A DNA stretch of 64,000 bases from Subtercola boreus (GCF_003399625.1 NZ_NBXA01000022.1:62001-126000), one strand, 5' to 3'; positions 25,809 through 35,656 are shown, counted from the first letter of the stretch. Notes: generated by a model from the sequence alone, not told the origin. Program-made: numbers and translations.

Positions 25809-26084
25809 CTAATCATTAGCTAACTCAGTGTTGTTCACAGTGGCGTTCAGCCTTGTCTCTAGTTCGGAAATGTCGAGCTGCCTGTCAGTCCGCAGCGCCC
25901 GGCCGAAGGCCCGACGTTTCACGGCGTTCTGAAGACAGTGGATGGTTGCGTGGAGATACGCGCCTCGCCCGGGCAACACAGCGCCGCCATCGACGACAAG
26001 CTGGGAATTCTGGGCCACGACCCTGAGAAGGGAGGATTTCTCGGCACGCGCTCGGCAACCGACGCACGTTCTTACAGGTTTCAT
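25809..26084 (-). CDS. ylxR: YlxR (DUF448) RNA-binding protein
   Basis: This 91-residue basic protein is encoded between nusA and infB, its standard place. VRTCVGCRARAEKSSLLRVV and the GRGAYLHATIHCLQNAVKRRAF segment are the YlxR signatures. The second is the GRGAYLC-type motif with His in place of the usual Cys partner. YlxR homologues bind RNA and have been linked to regulation of RNase P activity in Firmicutes. ATG 26084 is the only sensible start; its Shine-Dalgarno is weak. Confidence 0.9.
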   Translation of the reverse strand: MKPVRTCVGCRARAEKSSLLRVVAQNSQLVVDGGAVLPGRGAYLHATIHCLQNAVKRRAFGRALRTDRQLDISELETRLNATVNNTELAND

Positions 26085-26150
26085 TCTAGCACCGCCCTGA
26101 TTCGCCCGGACGGTATCGACACCGCTCGGGCTGTCGAATGGATGCCCGGG

Positions 26151-27152
26151 CTAGTCGTCTTCGAGGATCGAGTCGGGCTGGATGTCGATCTTCGCGCCTG
26201 TCAGTTTTGCGGCGAGACGGGCGTTCTGCCCCTCCTTGCCGATCGCCAGGCTCAGCTGGTAGTCGGGAACGAGCGCGCGCACGGCCTTCAGCGACGCATC
26301 GATGACGAACGAGCTTGTCACCTTCGCCGGGGAGAGCGCGTTGGCGACGAAGGTGGGCAGGTCATCCGAGTAGTCGACGATGTCGATCTTCTCGTTGCCG
26401 AGCTCGTTCGTCACGGCGCGCACACGCTGGCCGAGCTCTCCGATGCAGGCACCCTTGGCGTTGATGCCGGGCTCCGTCGCGCGAACGGCGATCTTGGTGC
26501 GGTGGCCGGCCTCGCGGGCGAGCGACACGATCTCGACCACACCACTGGCGATCTCGGGGACCTCGAGCGCGAAGAGCTTGCGCACAAGCGAGGGGTGCGT
26601 GCGCGAGACGGTGATCTGCGGGCCCTTCAGCCCCCGCCCGACGGCAGTGACGTAGACACGGATCCGGTTGCCGTGGGTGTACGTCTCGCCGGCGACCTGC
26701 TCCTCGGGAGGCATGATCGCCTCGACCGTGCCGAGGTCGACGTGGATCATCCGCGGGTTCGGACCCTGCTGGATGACCCCGGCGACGATGTCACCCTCCC
26801 GGCCCTTGAACTCGCCGAGCACGGCGTCGTCGGCGATGTCGCGGAGGCGCTGGTTGATGACCTGTTTCGCCGCAAACGCGGCGATGCGGCCGAAGTCGCT
26901 CGGTTCGTCGATGCTCTCACCGACGACGATTCCCTCGTCGTCGAGCTCCGGCACGAAGATGCTGACGTGCCCGGTCTTCCGGTCGAGGTGCACGCGGGCC
27001 TTCGGCGCTTCGCCGGCCGGCGCATGGTCAGCCTGGTCGGTGTGCTTCAGGTAGGCGGTCAGAATCGCCTGCTCGATGATCTGCACAAGCTCGTCGAAGG
27101 GAATTTCGCGTTCGCGTTCCATGAGCTTGAGCACGCTGAGGTCGATGTCCAC
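26151..27152 (-). CDS. nusA: Transcription termination/antitermination factor NusA
   Basis: NusA binds RNA polymerase and nascent RNA and tunes pausing, termination and antitermination. The 333-residue product is the short actinobacterial form: an N-terminal polymerase-binding domain ([16 protein letters not shown]), an S1 domain ([29 protein letters not shown]) and two KH domains ([39 protein letters not shown]). It lacks acidic C-terminal repeats. The start is GTG 27152 with a very strong AAAGGAGG upstream. The rimP gene that usually precedes nusA is not present; oleD lies there instead. Confidence 0.96.
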   Translation of the reverse strand: MDIDLSVLKLMEREREIPFDELVQIIEQAILTAYLKHTDQADHAPAGEAPKARVHLDRKTGHVSIFVPELDDEGIVVGESIDEPSDFGRIAAFAAKQVINQRLRDIADDAVLGEFKGREGDIVAGVIQQGPNPRMIHVDLGTVEAIMPPEEQVAGETYTHGNRIRVYVTAVGRGLKGPQITVSRTHPSLVRKLFALEVPEIASGVVEIVSLAREAGHRTKIAVRATEPGINAKGACIGELGQRVRAVTNELGNEKIDIVDYSDDLPTFVANALSPAKVTSSFVIDASLKAVRALVPDYQLSLAIGKEGQNARLAAKLTGAKIDIQPDSILEDD

Positions 27153-27183
27153 GGCCGGCCTCCTTTTCTTACGTATTCAGTTT

Positions 27184-27228
27184 CGTCTGTCTCAGACGGG
27201 CGGTGGCCCGGTCCAGCTCTCTAGGATA
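27184..27228 (-). promoter_or_regulatory. nusA leader: -10 candidate and small hairpin
   Basis: Between the oleD stop (27221-27223) and the nusA GTG there is a TATCCT on the minus strand (27228-27223) overlapping the oleD stop. A perfect 6-bp hairpin, CGTCTG (27184-27189) and CAGACG (27193-27198), lies further along. The first may be the nusA promoter; the second may end oleD transcription or regulate the nusA leader. Confidence 0.35.
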
Positions 27229-28210
27229 GCCGATCCCCCGGCGCCATGGCGTACCACTCGGCCAACCGTTGCAGCCCCTCGTCGAGCGATACCGAGGGCC
27301 GCCAGTCGAGCGCCTGGCGCGTGCGGCGCTGGTCGTACCAGTGCGAGGTCGACAGCTGCTCGGCGAGGAACCGGGTCATCGGCGGCTCGTCCTGCCCGGG
27401 TCGCACGGCCCAGAAACGCTCGATCAGGCCCCCGGCCTCCCGGGCCACCGCGGCCGGTACGCTCCAGGCCGGTGCAGGCGCTCCAGCCGCTCTGCAGATT
27501 CCCGCGAGCAACTCGGCGACCGTTCGCGGCTCGCCGTTCGACACCACGAACGCCTCGCCGTGCACCCGGTCGGCGCGTTCGAGCGCTGCCAGAAGGGCGG
27601 AGGCCGCGTTGTCCACATAGGTCGTGTCGATCAGGGCGAGCCCGCCGCCCAGGATCGGCAGCCTCCGCCGTCTGGCCCGCTCGACCACCCGTTCGATGAG
27701 CTGGGTGTCGCCCGGTCCCCAGACGATGTGCGGGCGAACGGCGACGACGGCGAAACCCGGCTGGTCCGCATCCAGCGCCAGCAGCTCGGCTGCAGCCTTG
27801 GTGCGCGCATACTCCCCCCGCGCGCGAAGTGGATCGGCCGGCAGCGCATCGTCACCGACGATCGAGAGCCCGGCGTGCGCCACAGACGGCGAGGACACCA
27901 TCACGAACCGGCTCACCCCCGCCTCCCGGGCTGCCGAGAGGAGCGAGCGGGTGCCTTCGACGTTGACCGCGCGGAAGTCCTCCGGCGCCCCCGCGAACGA
28001 GACCTTCGCAGCGAGATGGACGACGGCGTCGACGCCATCGGTGGCCAGAGCGACGGCGCCGGCGTCGGTGATGCTGCCCCGGGCATCCGTCGCACCGGCC
28101 ACCCCCGATGCTCCGCGCTGGAACGTGCGCACGTCGTGGCCCGCTGCAAGCACCCCGCGCGCGACGGCCCTGCCGAGCATCCCACTCGCTCCGGTGACCA
28201 GCACCTTCAC
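27221..28210 (-). CDS. oleD: OleD-type 2-alkyl-3-oxoalkanoate reductase
   Basis: This 329-residue extended short-chain dehydrogenase of the 3-beta-HSD-like group has NAD(P)-binding VTGASGMLGRAVARG, a VVHLAAKVSF strand and the catalytic YxxxK in GEYARTKAAAELLAL. Position in the ole operon identifies it as OleD, which reduces the 2-alkyl-3-ketoacid made by OleA to the beta-hydroxy acid that OleC converts to a beta-lactone. Its ATG overlaps the oleBC stop by ATGA, so translation is coupled. Without that context it would only be called an NAD-dependent epimerase. Confidence 0.88.
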   Translation of the reverse strand: MKVLVTGASGMLGRAVARGVLAAGHDVRTFQRGASGVAGATDARGSITDAGAVALATDGVDAVVHLAAKVSFAGAPEDFRAVNVEGTRSLLSAAREAGVSRFVMVSSPSVAHAGLSIVGDDALPADPLRARGEYARTKAAAELLALDADQPGFAVVAVRPHIVWGPGDTQLIERVVERARRRRLPILGGGLALIDTTYVDNAASALLAALERADRVHGEAFVVSNGEPRTVAELLAGICRAAGAPAPAWSVPAAVAREAGGLIERFWAVRPGQDEPPMTRFLAEQLSTSHWYDQRRTRQALDWRPSVSLDEGLQRLAEWYAMAPGDRLS

Positions 28211-31107
28211 GGCTTCGACCGCCGCCCGCCACCCAGCACTCCGGCGGCCCAGGAAGCAAGGCCGAGGCGGTCGATCTTGGAGTTGTGGCGGATGTCCGTC
28301 GGCAGGTCGCCGACCACCAGCACGGCCGCGACGTCGACTCCGGATGCGCGCCTGACCGCCCCCGCCAGGGACGGTTCGGCGAGCGTGACCCGGCCTCGTC
28401 GGGAGCTCGCAGTTGAGGTCTCGATCACGGCGACGACCTGCTGGGTGCCCCGCGGGCCGATGCCGACAAAAGCAGCACGGCGCACCCCGGGCAACGCTTC
28501 GACCGTCTGCTCAGGGCCGACCGGGGTCAGGATGCCCGCCGCCGTGGTGATGACGTGCGGCAGGCGACCCTCGATCCAGAGCCGGCCCTCTGCATCGAGA
28601 TGCCCCACGTCGCCGGTGCGGTGCCAGCGGCCGGTGGCTGCCTCGGCGCCGGATCCGGAGCCCGCCAGCCAGGCGTCTTCCGAGGGTGTTCCCGCCGTGG
28701 CCGCACGATCGGTGAGCCAGAGCTGGTCGTAGTGGTCCTTCAGGTGGGGGGCCGAGACGACGATCTCGCCGGTCACCCCGGGTGCGGCGCTGAGGGGGCC
28801 GGTGGCAGCACCCCGCTCGTCCAGGGCGCTCAGCAGCACCTGCACTCCGGCGACGGGCAGGCCGACGCAGACACCCCCCGGCTGACGGGTGTCTGCCTGC
28901 CCGGGGTGCGCCTTCACCTGCTCCGCTCTGCGAACGATCTCGTCGAGGGTGATGTCGGTCATCAGCAGACCCTCGGTCATGCCGTAGGGAGTGTGGATGC
29001 TCGCGGCCGGCATCAGCAGCGCGACCTCCTCGAGCAGCGGAACGGGCAGCGGTGCGCCGGCGGAGAGCAGGGTCTTCACGCGGGCGAGGGCATTCCGTTC
29101 GACGACGGTCAGGGCATCCGCTTTCGCTGCTGCAGTCGCTGTGGCGCACACGTTCACCAGGGCCGCGGGCGAGGCGAAGACGACGATGGCGTCGACGGCC
29201 GCCGCGGCCTCGGCGATGGCGCGGGCGGTGAGGGTCCGGGGTGCGGTGACGTCCATGTCAGGGGTGACCGAGGTGGCGCCGAGCGCCGGGCCGAGCAGGG
29301 CGAACGGCGCGAATCCCGCCACAAGGCCTGTTCCGGCGGCGATTCCGAACCGGTCGCGGAGCAGGGTGACGAGGGCCGCGAGCTGCCGGTGGGTGTAGAC
29401 GACCCCCTTCGCCGGTCCGGTCGAGCCGGAGGTGAAGAGGATGGCGGCGGTGGCATCCGGGTCGACGGCGGGGTCGGCGGCGGCGGTGTCGACGGACGCG
29501 GCGACGCGAGGCCCTCCGCCGTCGGCGATCGCGGCGCGACCGAGCCGGGCGACCCCCGCGAGAGAGTGGCTCACACCGAGCGCAGCGGCAAGAGGTGCGG
29601 AGAACGTGCGCGTCGAGATGCGCTGTCCGGGCCAGCCCAGCACCCGGGCCGCGGCCAGGGCCGTCTCGATGCCGATGACATGGTCGGGGCGTGCGCCTCG
29701 CACAGCACGGCCGAGGCCCGTGATGCCGAGTCCTGCGTCGGCGACGACGACGATTGCGCCGATGCGGAGGCACGCGTAGAGCACCGCCGTGAGGTCGGCG
29801 CCGGGAGGCACGAGCAGCGACACCCGGTCGCCACGCTCTACGCCGGCAGCCGTGAGGCCGGCGGCGAGTTCATCCACCCGCCGCTTCAGCAGGCTCCAAC
29901 TGACTGAGCGGATGCCGCTCCCCCGCCGGGCGCCGCGCGGGGCCATCTCGACGACGACGGCCCCGCGGTCTGCCGCGTGCTCGTCGAGGGTGGCCCAGAG
30001 CGGCCGGAACTCGGGGGCCGGGGCGGGCTGCGATTCGTCCGGTATGCCCGCGGCTGGCGCGGGAGCTGCCTTCGCGTTCCCGAATCGGGCGGCCAGCCAG
30101 GCGAGGATCATCGGGGCGACCGCGACATCCTCACCGACCAGGTGCCCCGCGTCCTCGAAACGGGTGACGTCGGCGTGGGGCAGGCGCGCGATCAGGTCAC
30201 CGAGGTAACGGTCACTGAAGATGGGGTCGCGGGGACCCCAGAGCATCAGGGCGGGCACGTCGAGCCGGGCGACCGCAGACGAGACGCGCGTGAGTTCCGC
30301 GAAGCTCGGATGTGAGGCGTCGACGGGTATGTCCGCCACGAAGGCACCGATCCCCTCGCGACGCCGGGCCGATCGGTACGGCGCCCGGAAGGCCTGCCGC
30401 ACCCGTGGCTCGAGAGCCGGGTGCGCGATGGCGAGGGTCGTGTCGAGGAAGGCGGTCGTGCGGACGGTGCTGGCAACCAGGAGCGAGCGTTTGAGTACCA
30501 GCCGGAGCGCAGCCGGGAGCGGTTCGTGCTCGGGCTGATGCACCGCCGTGTTGAGCATCATGACCCCGGCGAGGAGCTCCGGATGATCGACTGCCCAGCC
30601 CAGCGAGACGACACCGCCCCAGTCGTGCCCGAGTGTGATGACCGGGCCGGCGAGGCCGAGCGCGTCGGTGAGCGCGCCCAGATCGGCGATGCGCGCCGGC
30701 AGGCCGCGATCGTGACCGGAGCGCTCCGAGAAACCCATCTCGAGCTGGTCGACGGCGATGACCCGCCAGACCGGTGCCGACGGGGGCTCTGCGGCATCTG
30801 CACGTGAGGCACCGGCCAGTGCGGCATCCGTCGCCGCAGCGACGACGCTCCGCCAGAGGTACGACCAGGTCGGGTTGCCGTGCACGCAGAGAATTGTGCC
30901 GGTGGGCTCCAGGCCCGCCTCCGTGAGAAGCGACAGGTTGTCGAGCAGATGCCAGGTGCGCGGAGTTCCGCTGTGGTCGGGGGCCGTGACGAGCCGGGAC
31001 CACCGGGCATCCAGACCCGGGAAGTCGTCGGTGGCAGAGCCAGTCGACCCGGCCGCCTGGTGCACCCCGGGCAGCGACGCCGGCTCGCGCCAGCGCTGAC
31101 GGCCCAT
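28207..31107 (-). CDS. oleBC: OleBC fusion: beta-lactone decarboxylase and beta-lactone synthetase
   Basis: The 966-residue protein joins two enzymes of long-chain olefin synthesis. Residues 40-330 are an alpha/beta hydrolase of the haloalkane-dehalogenase type (ILCVHGNPTWSYLW; nucleophile Asp in LGHDWGGVVSLGW; late His in DAGHLVGED): OleB, which releases CO2 from the beta-lactone. After a short linker, residues 370-960 are an AMP-dependent ligase-fold domain (FTSGSTGPAKGVVYTHRQ, TPYGMTEGLL, TGDVGHLDAEGRLWIEGR): OleC, which closes the lactone from the beta-hydroxy acid with ATP. Fused OleBC is characteristic of actinobacterial clusters. The start ATG shares one base with the oleA stop (TAATG). 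Confidence 0.9.
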   Translation of the reverse strand: MGRQRWREPASLPGVHQAAGSTGSATDDFPGLDARWSRLVTAPDHSGTPRTWHLLDNLSLLTEAGLEPTGTILCVHGNPTWSYLWRSVVAAATDAALAGASRADAAEPPSAPVWRVIAVDQLEMGFSERSGHDRGLPARIADLGALTDALGLAGPVITLGHDWGGVVSLGWAVDHPELLAGVMMLNTAVHQPEHEPLPAALRLVLKRSLLVASTVRTTAFLDTTLAIAHPALEPRVRQAFRAPYRSARRREGIGAFVADIPVDASHPSFAELTRVSSAVARLDVPALMLWGPRDPIFSDRYLGDLIARLPHADVTRFEDAGHLVGEDVAVAPMILAWLAARFGNAKAAPAPAAGIPDESQPAPAPEFRPLWATLDEHAADRGAVVVEMAPRGARRGSGIRSVSWSLLKRRVDELAAGLTAAGVERGDRVSLLVPPGADLTAVLYACLRIGAIVVVADAGLGITGLGRAVRGARPDHVIGIETALAAARVLGWPGQRISTRTFSAPLAAALGVSHSLAGVARLGRAAIADGGGPRVAASVDTAAADPAVDPDATAAILFTSGSTGPAKGVVYTHRQLAALVTLLRDRFGIAAGTGLVAGFAPFALLGPALGATSVTPDMDVTAPRTLTARAIAEAAAAVDAIVVFASPAALVNVCATATAAAKADALTVVERNALARVKTLLSAGAPLPVPLLEEVALLMPAASIHTPYGMTEGLLMTDITLDEIVRRAEQVKAHPGQADTRQPGGVCVGLPVAGVQVLLSALDERGAATGPLSAAPGVTGEIVVSAPHLKDHYDQLWLTDRAATAGTPSEDAWLAGSGSGAEAATGRWHRTGDVGHLDAEGRLWIEGRLPHVITTAAGILTPVGPEQTVEALPGVRRAAFVGIGPRGTQQVVAVIETSTASSRRGRVTLAEPSLAGAVRRASGVDVAAVLVVGDLPTDIRHNSKIDRLGLASWAAGVLGGGRRSKP

Positions 31108-32132
31108 TACCAGACGATCTCGGTCATGGCGGTGTTGATGCCCGAACCGACTCCCATACAGAGGACCCGGTTGCCCCTGACCAGCTTCGAGGATTCGAGA
31201 GCAAGCGTCATCGGAAGCGATGCGGGGCCCACATTGCCGAGTTCCGGGTAGGTCAGCGGGATCCTGTTGCGGTCGAGCTTCGCCGCCTTCACGATGGAGT
31301 CGGTGTGCACGTCACTCACCTGGTGCAGGATGTAGCGGTCCATCTTCTGCCAGTCCCAGGACCCCTTGGCCTCTTTCCACGCCTCGACGACCAGCGCCAT
31401 ACCGCCCGCGAGCAGCTCCTTGGTGTGCGTGAACATGCCGTCTTTGTCGCCGACGCAGAGCAGGTGGTGCTCGGTTCCGGCCCGGGAGATGCCGCCCATG
31501 ATGCGGTGGCCCTCCGGGTGGGCATCGGCCGGGCCGAGCACGGCGGCGGCGGCACCGGATCCGAGGGTGAGCGAGGCGAACTCGTTCACGAAATCCTTGC
31601 GGGAGATGCCCGGCTGCGAGAGGCGGTTGATCGTGTTCGCCTGGATCTCGTTCGAATCCTCACCGTCGACGATCACCGCGTACTTGATCTGGCCCGAGTC
31701 GATCATCTGCGAGGCCAGCGTCATGCCATTCACGAAGCCGAGGCACGCGTTCGTGATGTCGAAGTTCATCGCCGAGGAAGGCAGGCCGAGAGCGTGGTGG
31801 ATGCCCACAGCCACGCTCGGCTCGAGGTGCTTCCGCGTGACGGAGGTGTTGATCAGCAGGCCGACGTCTTTCGGGTCGACCTTCGCCTCGTCGAGCGCTT
31901 CGGCGGCGGCTCCCGCTGCGGCCTCATCGAACGTGCCGTTGTCGTCCCAGTTGCGGCGGGAGATCACGCCGGCGACCCGCTGGAGCAGACCCGTGGGCAG
32001 ACGGAGGCGGGTAAGCGCCTCGGCGAGCCGCACGTCGATCTCCTCCGAGGTCACCACGAGCGGCGCCAGACGCGCCTTCACCGCGAGCAGCGCTGAGTTC
32101 TGATGCCGGAAAGTGGCATTCAAATTAGTCAA
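31107..32132 (-). CDS. oleA: OleA thiolase: head-to-head acyl-CoA condensation
   Basis: OleA condenses two fatty acyl-CoAs to a 2-alkyl-3-keto acid, the first step of long-chain olefin synthesis. The 341-residue product is a KAS III-like thiolase with catalytic Cys130 in FDITNACLGFVNGM, His in RYILHQVSDVHT and Asn in GNVGPASLP. The start is TTG 32132 because AGAAGGA stands just upstream and no ATG or GTG is available before the conserved part. The longer open frame has no similarity. It lies first in oleA - oleBC - oleD. Its C-terminal GVGSGINTAMTEIVW is typical of OleA. Confidence 0.9.
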   Translation of the reverse strand: MTNLNATFRHQNSALLAVKARLAPLVVTSEEIDVRLAEALTRLRLPTGLLQRVAGVISRRNWDDNGTFDEAAAGAAAEALDEAKVDPKDVGLLINTSVTRKHLEPSVAVGIHHALGLPSSAMNFDITNACLGFVNGMTLASQMIDSGQIKYAVIVDGEDSNEIQANTINRLSQPGISRKDFVNEFASLTLGSGAAAAVLGPADAHPEGHRIMGGISRAGTEHHLLCVGDKDGMFTHTKELLAGGMALVVEAWKEAKGSWDWQKMDRYILHQVSDVHTDSIVKAAKLDRNRIPLTYPELGNVGPASLPMTLALESSKLVRGNRVLCMGVGSGINTAMTEIVW

Positions 32133-32212
32133 TGGAGTCCTTCTGCGCCTGATGCGGTTGCGCCTGTGCGATGACACGGTGATGCAGCCAATCCATGACT
32201 GCGCATCTGTCA

Positions 32213-32218
32213 AGTCTA
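32213..32218 (-). promoter_or_regulatory. Candidate -10 box TAGACT for the ole operon
   Basis: In the 202-bp gap between proS and oleA the minus strand carries TAGACTTGACAG. TAGACT matches -10 boxes elsewhere in the window and would give a leader of about 75 nt. The overlapping TTGACA looks like a -35, but no -10 follows at 16-18 nt. The gap also holds a weak 7-bp hairpin (32300-32323) after proS. Confidence 0.35.
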
Positions 32219-32334
32219 GGTTGAGCTTGGTGTGAGTTCGCCCACCGGCGCTACCGCCTCGATTCGGGCGGGCGGCAGTGCTATGGGACGGCTCGGAGCT
32301 CCCGGCTGGACAGTGCGCCGGGAACCCCTCGGAT

Positions 32335-34119
32335 TCAGAGGGCCGGAACGACCCCGTCGAGCCCGACCTCGGTGCGTTCGCCGGTGGCCCGGTTCCAGAG
32401 TTCGACCGTTCCGTCAGCCACGCCGCGGCCCACGATGACGATCGTCGGCACACCGATCAGCTCGGCATCACCGAACTTCACGCCGGGCGAGACCTTGGGC
32501 CGGTCGTCGAAGAGAACCTCACGACCAGACGCCTCGATGTCGGCGACGATGCGCTCGGCGGCCTCATAGACGGCCGCGTCACGACCGGTGGCGACCACAT
32601 AGACGTCGAACGGCGCCACCGCGGGGGGCCAGATCAGGCCCTTCTCGTCGTTGTTCAGTTCGGCGATGATCGCGAGGATGCGCGTCACACCGATACCGTA
32701 CGAGCCCATGGTGACCGTGACGAGCTTGCCGTTCTCGTCGAGCACCTTGAGGCCGAGGGCCTCGGCGTACTTGCGGCCGAGCTGGAAGACGTGCCCGATC
32801 TCCATGCCGCGGGCCGTCTCGATCGGGCCTGAGCCGTCGGGAGCCGGGTCACCGTCCCGAACATCTGCGACCTCGACGAAGCCGTCGCCCACGAAGTCGC
32901 GGCCGGCGACGAGGCCGAAGGCGTGCTTCTCGTGCTCGTTGGCGCCGGTGATCCACTCGGTGCCGGTGACCACGCGGGGGTCGAGCAGGTAGCGGATGCC
33001 GGTGCTCGACTTCTCGCCGAGCACGGCGTTGCCCGCGACATCTCCGCCGGGCTGCGCGGTTGCCCAAGGCCCGATGTAACCCTTGACCAGGCCCGGGTGC
33101 TTCGTGAAGTCGTCTTCGTTCGCGGCCTCGACCTCGGCCGGCTGGAAGGCGACCTCAGCGCGCTTCAGATCCGCATCGCGGTCCCCGGGGATGCCCACGA
33201 CGACGATCTCGCGGCTGCCGTCTAGCTGCGTGATGGCGAGCACGACGTTCTTCAGGGTGTCGGCCGCGGTCCATTCGCGACCGTCAGTGCGGGGTTGCTC
33301 TTCGTTCGCCAGGGCGACAAGGCTCTGGATGGTCGGGGTGTTCGGTGAGTCGAACACCGTCGGTGCGGGCAGGCCCTCGACCGGCAACGCCTCGGGCACG
33401 AGGGTCGTGAAGGCTTCGACGTTGGCGGCGTAGCCACCCGCGGAGCGCACGAAGGTGTCTTCGCCCACCGGGGTGGGGTGCAGGAACTCCTCGCTCTTCG
33501 AGCCGCCCATCGCACCGGCGTCAGCTTTGACGATCACGTATTCGAGGCCCAGTCGTGTGAAGATACGCTCGTACGCATCGCGCTGAGCCTGGTACGACAC
33601 GTCGAGACCGGCATCGGTGTAGTCGAAGGAGTAGGCATCCTTCATCGTGAACTCGCGACCCCGCAGCAGGCCTGCACGCGGCCGCGCCTCGTCGCGGTAC
33701 TTGTCCTGGATCTGGTAGATCGAGAGCGGGAGGTCTTTGTAGCTGCTGTACAGGTCTTTCACCAGCAGGGTGAACACTTCTTCGTGGGTCGGCGCGAGCA
33801 CGTAGCCCACACCGCGGCGGTCTTCGAGGCGGAACATGCCGTCGCCGTAGTCGACGTAGCGACCGGTCGCCTCGTAGGGCTCCTTCGGCAGCAGGGCCGG
33901 GAAGTGCACCTCGTGCGCTCCGGCGTTCGACATCTCCTCGCGGACGACCTTCTCGATCTTCGCCTTGACGCGGAGCCCGAGCGGAAGCCAGGCGAAGATT
34001 CCCGGCGCCTGGCGACGGATGTACCCGGCCCGCACGAGGAGCCGGTGGCTGGTCACCTCCGCGTCGGAGGGGTCTTCACGGAGGGTCTTCAGAAAGTAGT
34101 TTGTGAGGCGAGTAGGCAC
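32335..34119 (-). CDS. proS: Prolyl-tRNA synthetase
   Basis: This 594-residue class II aminoacyl-tRNA synthetase is of the bacterial type with an internal editing domain. Motif 1 lies in [12 protein letters not shown], motif 2 in [21 protein letters not shown] (read in two parts), motif 3 in [16 protein letters not shown]. The editing insertion is between [18 protein letters not shown] and the second part of the core. The C-terminal anticodon-binding domain has [15 protein letters not shown] and [11 protein letters not shown]. The start is GTG 34119, 6 nt after a TAGACT box and without a Shine-Dalgarno, so a leaderless mRNA is likely. No T-box is seen. Confidence 0.96.
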   Translation of the reverse strand: MPTRLTNYFLKTLREDPSDAEVTSHRLLVRAGYIRRQAPGIFAWLPLGLRVKAKIEKVVREEMSNAGAHEVHFPALLPKEPYEATGRYVDYGDGMFRLEDRRGVGYVLAPTHEEVFTLLVKDLYSSYKDLPLSIYQIQDKYRDEARPRAGLLRGREFTMKDAYSFDYTDAGLDVSYQAQRDAYERIFTRLGLEYVIVKADAGAMGGSKSEEFLHPTPVGEDTFVRSAGGYAANVEAFTTLVPEALPVEGLPAPTVFDSPNTPTIQSLVALANEEQPRTDGREWTAADTLKNVVLAITQLDGSREIVVVGIPGDRDADLKRAEVAFQPAEVEAANEDDFTKHPGLVKGYIGPWATAQPGGDVAGNAVLGEKSSTGIRYLLDPRVVTGTEWITGANEHEKHAFGLVAGRDFVGDGFVEVADVRDGDPAPDGSGPIETARGMEIGHVFQLGRKYAEALGLKVLDENGKLVTVTMGSYGIGVTRILAIIAELNNDEKGLIWPPAVAPFDVYVVATGRDAAVYEAAERIVADIEASGREVLFDDRPKVSPGVKFGDAELIGVPTIVIVGRGVADGTVELWNRATGERTEVGLDGVVPAL

Positions 34120-34125
34120 CGGAAC

Positions 34126-34131
34126 AGTCTA
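34126..34131 (-). promoter_or_regulatory. -10 box TAGACT, leaderless proS promoter
   Basis: TAGACT on the minus strand ends 6 nt before the proS GTG, inside the 22-bp gap after the upstream protease gene. There is no ribosome binding site, which fits leaderless initiation. Confidence 0.5.
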
Positions 34132-34141
34132 TTGCGGCGCG

Positions 34142-35656
34142 CTACGGAGCCTGGACGGGGTGCCCGCAGGCGGTGCAGAACCGCTGGCCGGCCGCGGTCT
34201 CCGTGCCGCACGAACCGCAGTGGGTGGCCGAGGGGGCTGGTGCGGGTGCCGGTGCCGGCGGTACGGTCGGTGCGGGCTGCACGGCGGGTATCGACGGTGA
34301 GGCCACGGACGCAGCGGCCACCGGCGCCGCGAAGACGGCCGCGGCGGGCTCCCCCGGCGCTGCCCCACCGGCAGGCAGTGTCGAGAAGGGAACGTCGGTG
34401 CGGGGCAGAGCGGCGCGGCGCTTTCGCCGTCCGCGGAGCACGAGGAGGAGCACGAGGCCGATCACGAGCAGAAGGAAGACGGCTCCCCCAATGGCGACCC
34501 AGAGGAGCCAGCCGGTGGTGTTCTCGCGGGGGAAGGCCTCTGTCGCCTTGGCCTGGTACTGCTGGGCGATGGCGTTCTGCGGGTTGGCGGCAACCGCCTT
34601 GCCGAGGTCGTCTGCCGCGGCATGATATTTTCCATCGAAGTACTCGGCGAGGCCGGCGCGGAAGTGCGAGTCGGCAGCGCCGAGTACGTTCTTCACCCCG
34701 TTTCGGGAGAGGAGCGCCGAGATCGTCTCGGGTGCGGCAGCGAAGTTCAGCTGCTGGGTGTCACCGGAGGGGCCGAAGCTGATGGTTCCGATGACGTCGC
34801 CCGAGGTGTCGATGACGGGACCGCCGCTCATGCCGGGGCTCATCGTGACGCCGATCTGCGTGAACGGCCCGCCATCGGTCTGCTGCCGGCCGCTCACCTG
34901 GCCCTGCGCGAAGGTGGGCTGGGGGTTGCCGCTCACGAGGCCGGTCACGTTACCGGGGTAACCGATGGCGTCGACCTTCTGGCCCGTGGCCGGCTGCTCG
35001 CCGGAGACGACGAGCACGGGAAGTGGCGAAGGCGCATCGATCTTGAACAGGGCGACGTCGCCCTGGCCGATCGGCCGGTCATCCTGCAGCACCGCAGTGA
35101 AGCCCGACGCGCTGTCGGCGGAGATCGAGATGGCCGGGTAGACCTTCATGGCCAGCACCGGCGCCTCCCCCGTCTTCTGCCCTTCCACCGGCCAGGCACC
35201 CTCGGCCCCCGCCGCGATGTAGGCCTGCGCCTCAGCCTCGGTGATGTCGCCATTGTCGACCTCATTCGAGAGGAACTGGTCGACCAGCGCGGTCTTGCCC
35301 TCGGCCACGTCGGCGCAGTGGCCGGCCGTCACCACGAAGCCGTCGGAGCTCGCGACGAAACCGCTGCAGCTGAATGAGGCGTCGATCTGGTCGGACCAGG
35401 CCGTCGTGCCGTCGGGGAGCGGGAAGTTCACGAAACCCGACCAGGTGCCGCTGAGGTAGACCGTACCGGCCTCGCCGATCGCGGCGAGGTGCTCCTGCGA
35501 GAGTTCGTTCAGCGGCTCAGCCATCGCGACGGCAGCAGATGCGGGCAGCGCCGACCCCGTCAACGCCAACCCGGCTGACAGGGCACCGCAGACGAGCAGA
35601 GCGCCCAACGCACCCTGCTTCAGGCTCTCGTGGGTGGTTCTCTTGACGACATTCAC
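34142..35656 (-). CDS. Membrane-anchored trypsin-like serine protease with C-terminal zinc ribbon
   Basis: The 504-residue protein starts with a signal peptide (about residues 15-42). A trypsin-like domain follows with His in VVTAGHC, Asp in GQGDVALFKID and Ser in SPGMSGGPV. A TPR-like helix pair (FRAGLAEYFDGKYHAAADDLGKA, read in parts) precedes one membrane helix (LLWVAIGGAVFLLLVIGLVL). A Pro/Ala-rich linker then leads to a CxxC...CxxC zinc ribbon (HCGSCG, FCTACGHP). The protease would face outside and the ribbon the cytoplasm. A sensing or quality-control role is possible; the substrate is unknown. The start is GTG 35656. It is upstream of proS but proS has its own promoter. Confidence 0.85.
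   Translation of the reverse strand: MNVVKRTTHESLKQGALGALLVCGALSAGLALTGSALPASAAVAMAEPLNELSQEHLAAIGEAGTVYLSGTWSGFVNFPLPDGTTAWSDQIDASFSCSGFVASSDGFVVTAGHCADVAEGKTALVDQFLSNEVDNGDITEAEAQAYIAAGAEGAWPVEGQKTGEAPVLAMKVYPAISISADSASGFTAVLQDDRPIGQGDVALFKIDAPSPLPVLVVSGEQPATGQKVDAIGYPGNVTGLVSGNPQPTFAQGQVSGRQQTDGGPFTQIGVTMSPGMSGGPVIDTSGDVIGTISFGPSGDTQQLNFAAAPETISALLSRNGVKNVLGAADSHFRAGLAEYFDGKYHAAADDLGKAVAANPQNAIAQQYQAKATEAFPRENTTGWLLWVAIGGAVFLLLVIGLVLLLVLRGRRKRRAALPRTDVPFSTLPAGGAAPGEPAAAVFAAPVAAASVASPSIPAVQPAPTVPPAPAPAPAPSATHCGSCGTETAAGQRFCTACGHPVQAP

Noticed and set aside
34120-34141. T-box leader for proS
   Set aside because: Only 22 bp separate proS from the previous gene and a -10 box lies 6 nt before the start, so there is no room for a leader.
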